The notes beneath the pieces are model-generated. The model was not told the DNA's origin. It saw only the letters and a program-made list of their open reading frames with translations, and did not search any database. Both the position numbers and the translations under genes were made by a program. Positions 44,244-46,718 of a stretch of 46,718 bases of DNA are shown here, piece after piece. Source of the stretch: Blastococcus sp. TF02A-35 (lineage in GTDB: Bacteria > Actinomycetota > Actinomycetes > Mycobacteriales > Geodermatophilaceae); the NCBI RefSeq assembly GCF_004571075.1, contig NZ_SPQP01000031.1, positions 1-46,718 of the forward strand, given 5' to 3'. The first letter of the stretch is position 1; each line of letters starts with the position of its first letter.

Positions 44244-45560
44244 ATGAGCGCCGACCCGCGCCGGCAGGTGCCGCGCACCGACACGCTGCTGGCCGACCCG
44301 CGCCTGGCCGGCGCCGGGGAGCGGCTCGGCCGTGGCCTGGTGAAGAGCGCCGTGCAGCGGGTGCAGCAGCGGGTGCGCGCCGGTGAGGTGAGCGCCGAGG
44401 GCGCCGTCGACGCCGTCCTCGCCGAGCTCCCGGCCACCGCCTCCAGCCTGCGGCCGGTGCTCAACGCCACCGGCGTCGTCGTGCACACCAACCTCGGCCG
44501 GGCGCCGCTGTCGGCCGCCGCGGCCGAGGCGGTCGCGGCCGCCACCGGGACCACCGACGTGGAGCTGGACCTCCGCACCGGACGGCGCGGGCCGCGCGGG
44601 GAGGCGGCGGTCGCGGCGCTCCTGGACGCGGTGCCCGCCGCCGAGGCCGCGATCGTGGTCAACAACTGCGCCGCCGCCCTCGCCCTGGTGGCCACCGCCT
44701 TCGGCCAGGGGCGGGAGCTGGTGCTGGCCCGCGGCGAGCTGGTGGAGATCGGCGACGGCTTCCGCATCCCCGAGCTGCTGGAGAGCACCGGCGCCCGGCT
44801 GCGCGAGGTCGGGACCACCAACCGGGTGACCCTCGCCGACTACCGCGGCGCGCTCGGGCCGCAGACCGGCGCCGTGCTCAAGGTGCACCCGTCGAACTTC
44901 GTCGTCCGCGGGTTCACCCGGGCCGTCGACGTGGGCGAGCTGGCCGCGGCCCTGGAGGGGACGGGCGTCCCGCTCGTGGCCGACGTCGGCTCCGGTCTGC
45001 TGCGGCCCCACCCGGTGCTGCCCGACGAGCCGGACCTGCAGACCACGCTCGCCGCCGGCGCGGACCTGGTGCTGGCCAGCGGGGACAAGCTCCTCGGCGG
45101 GCCGCAGGCCGGCCTGGTCCTCGGCCGCGCCGAGCTCGTGCAGCGGCTGCGCCGGCACCCGCTGTACCGGGCGCTGCGCGTGGACAAGACGACGCTGGCC
45201 GCGCTCGAGGCCACGCTGCGCGGCCCGCTGCCGCCGGTGCAGGAGATGCTCGCCGCCTCCGCCGAGGGGCTGCGCGCCCGCGCCGGCGCGCTGGCCGCCC
45301 GGCTGGCCGGCGCCGGTGTGGACGCCGTCGCGGTCGACGCCGACTCCCGGGTCGGCGGGGGCGGGGCGCCCGAGCACCCGCTCCCCGGTGCGGCGGTCTC
45401 GCTGCCCCCGGCCTTCGCCGAGCCGCTGCGGCTGGGCGCCCGGCCCGTCGTGGGCTACCTCGAGGACGGCCGCACCCTGCTCAACCTGCGCAGCGTGCCG
45501 CCGGCCGCCGACGACGCCCTCGCCGACGCCGTGCTGGAGGTGGCCCGCGCGTGGACGTGA
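44244..45560 (+). CDS. selA: L-seryl-tRNA(Sec) selenium transferase
   Basis: 438 residues. PLP enzyme converting Ser-tRNA(Sec) to Sec-tRNA(Sec). N-terminal helical domain (DPRRQVPRTDTLLADPRLAG), ATGVVVHTNLGRAPL, LEVGTTN-like REVGTTNRVTLADYRGAL, KVHPSNFVVRGFT, and PLP lysine in LASGDKLLGGPQAG near residue 282. ATG 44244 has TACGCT (44230-44235) eight bases upstream. Stop overlaps selB. Confidence 0.97.
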   Translation: MSADPRRQVPRTDTLLADPRLAGAGERLGRGLVKSAVQRVQQRVRAGEVSAEGAVDAVLAELPATASSLRPVLNATGVVVHTNLGRAPLSAAAAEAVAAATGTTDVELDLRTGRRGPRGEAAVAALLDAVPAAEAAIVVNNCAAALALVATAFGQGRELVLARGELVEIGDGFRIPELLESTGARLREVGTTNRVTLADYRGALGPQTGAVLKVHPSNFVVRGFTRAVDVGELAAALEGTGVPLVADVGSGLLRPHPVLPDEPDLQTTLAAGADLVLASGDKLLGGPQAGLVLGRAELVQRLRRHPLYRALRVDKTTLAALEATLRGPLPPVQEMLAASAEGLRARAGALAARLAGAGVDAVAVDADSRVGGGGAPEHPLPGAAVSLPPAFAEPLRLGARPVVGYLEDGRTLLNLRSVPPAADDALADAVLEVARAWT

Positions 45561-46598
45561 TCGCCACGGCGGGGCACGTCGACCACGGCAAGTCCGCGCT
45601 GGTCCGCGCGCTCACCGGCATGGAGCCCGACCGCTGGGCCGAGGAGCGCCGCCGCGGGCTGACCATCGACCTCGGCTTCGCCTGGACCACGCTCCCCTCG
45701 GGCCGCCGGCTCGCCGTGGTCGACGTCCCGGGGCACGAGCGGTTCGTCGGCAACATGCTCGCGGGCGTCGGCTCGGTGCCCGCGGCACTGGTCGTGGTGG
45801 CGGCGGACGACGGCTGGTCGGCCCAGACCGCCGAGCACGTCGCCGTCCTCGACGCCCTCGGGGTGCGGCACGCGCTGCTCGCCGTCACCAAGTCCGACCT
45901 GGCCGACGCCGCACCCGTGCTCGCCGACGTGCGCGAGCGCCTCGCCGCCACCTCGATGGGCGACGTCCACGGCATCGCGGTGAGCTCGGTGACCGGCGCG
46001 GGATTGCCGCAGCTGACCACTGCCCTGGAGGCCCTCCTGGCCGGGCTGCCCGCGCCGGACGCCGCCGCGCCGGTCCGGCTGTGGATCGACCGCGCCTTCA
46101 CGATCACCGGCGCCGGCACCGTCGTCACCGGCACCCTCGCCGCCGGCTCGGTCACCGCCGGGGACCGGTTCCTGCTCGGGGACCGGGAGGTCGCCGTCCG
46201 GGGCGTCCACTCCCTGGGCGAGCCGGTCGAGCGCGCCGCGGCGACCGCCCGGGTGGCGCTGAACCTGCGGGGCGTCTCGGTCGACGACATCTCCCGCGGC
46301 GACGCGCTGCTCACCCCGGGCGCCTTCCGGGCCACCGACGTCGTCGACCTGACCCTCGACGCCGAGCCGGACGGCCAGCTGCCCGCCGAGCCGGTGGTGC
46401 ACGTCGGGTCGGCCACCGTGGGCGCCCGCCTCCGCCCGCTCGACGGTGCCGCCGTGCGGCTGCGCCTCACCCGGCCGCTGCCGCTCCGGGTCGGCGACCG
46501 GCTGCTGCTGCGCGACCCCGGCGCGCGCCGCGTGCTCGGTGCCGACGTCCGCGACGTCGACCCGCCGGAGCTGCGCCGCCGTGGCGCCGCCCGGCAGC
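45551..46598 (+). CDS. selB: selenocysteine elongation factor SelB (3' end missing)
   Basis: GTPase that brings Sec-tRNA to the ribosome at SECIS-marked codons. G1 ATAGHVDHGKSALVRALTG, RGLTIDLGFAW, DVPGHERFVGNML, TKSD; domain II/III with FTITGAGTVVTGTLAAG. About 350 residues, cut just after DVRDVDPPELRRRGAARQ. The C-terminal winged-helix SECIS-binding domains are absent because the contig ends. GTG 45551 overlaps selA by ten bases; GTG 45557 (GTGA junction) is the alternative start. In this system SelB must act at UAG. Confidence 0.93.
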
Positions 46599-46718
46599 GG
46601 GTGCGGGGCGCCGAAGAAGGCCTGCAGGCAGATGAACAGGCCGCACGCGATGAGGAACGGCGGGGCGATGCGCGCCCAGCGGAGGCGCAGGAAGCGCCGG
46701 GCCGCCACGGAGCCGGAC
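46599..46718 (-). other. membrane protein fragment, probably chimeric contig end
   Basis: On the plus strand the selB frame stays open, but codons turn AT-ending (GAA, GAT, GCA), unlike the rest. On the minus strand the same bases encode, with GC-ending codons, a basic start and one helix (RWARIAPPFLIACGLFICLQ), then FFGAPHPLP. So the coding strand flips near 46598, in the middle of selB; an assembly join is inferred. Family unknown. Confidence 0.45.

Noticed and set aside
45316-46635. 439-residue Arg-rich open frame over selB
   Set aside because: Out-of-frame shadow; the frame starting at 45551 carries all GTPase motifs of SelB.

Overview
The window is a high-GC (roughly 73-75 %) actinobacterial chromosome segment with very dense, overlapping genes (many GTGA, ATGA and TGATG junctions), GTG starts and almost only TGA stops. 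Core gene order (rne-rplU-rpmA-obgE-proB ... proA ... nadD-rsfS-gpgP-degV-comEA-comEC-holA, rpsT, lepA) is that of Actinomycetia. A selenocysteine tRNA with a CUA anticodon points to the Geodermatophilaceae (Blastococcus/Geodermatophilus relatives), the group in which UAG-encoded selenocysteine has been reported. No insertion sequence, phage gene or CRISPR array was seen.

Layout. 1-128: short foreign-looking stretch (TetR-like tail, minus strand). 129-6845: RNase E/G (5' incomplete), L21, L27, Obg GTPase, glutamate 5-kinase, peptide deformylase. 6886-13151: a zinc-starvation island placed between proB and proA. It holds cysteine-poor, zinc-free ribosomal protein paralogues S18, S14, L33 and L28 (minus strand). 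Divergent from these is an operon of a CobW/Mrf-like protein, zinc-free L31, a 25-residue remnant-like L32 and a 2Fe-2S ferredoxin-like protein. Converging on it is znuA-znuC-znuB-zur. Near-perfect 7-1-7 Zur operators lie in the divergent promoter (7893-7907) and over the znuA start (13137-13151), so the island appears to be a self-contained circuit: sense zinc, import zinc, swap zinc ribosomal proteins for zinc-free ones.

13225-24257: proA, a MoxR ATPase/VWA pair, a 313-base gap with short repeats, nadD-rsfS-phosphatase, DegV, ComEA-ComEC and HolA. 24346-31488: rpsT, a large membrane protein, lepA, a MOSC protein, and the lipoprotein/MFS pair that corresponds to mycobacterial LprG-P55. 31448-35197: HTH/Clp-N pair, a guanidine-III riboswitch in front of an SMR (Gdx/SugE) exporter, a quinone-reductase-like MDR, TetR and an EamA exporter. 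35213-39568: UgpB-like binding-protein ABC importer.

39645-46598: selenocysteine locus: selD, an HTH-less WYL protein, tRNA-Sec(CUA), a TetR/fatty-acid-hydroxylase/hydrolase operon sitting between the tRNA and selA, then selA and a truncated selB. The last ~120 bases again read as an unrelated minus-strand gene, so both contig ends look like assembly chimeras.

Most notable: (1) selenocysteine recoded to UAG, in a genome where 48 of 50 complete genes here end in TGA; (2) the compact zinc island with a miniature L32; (3) a clear guanidine-III riboswitch controlling a guanidinium exporter; (4) recurrent leaderless-type promoters, a -10 hexamer 6-8 bases before the start codon.
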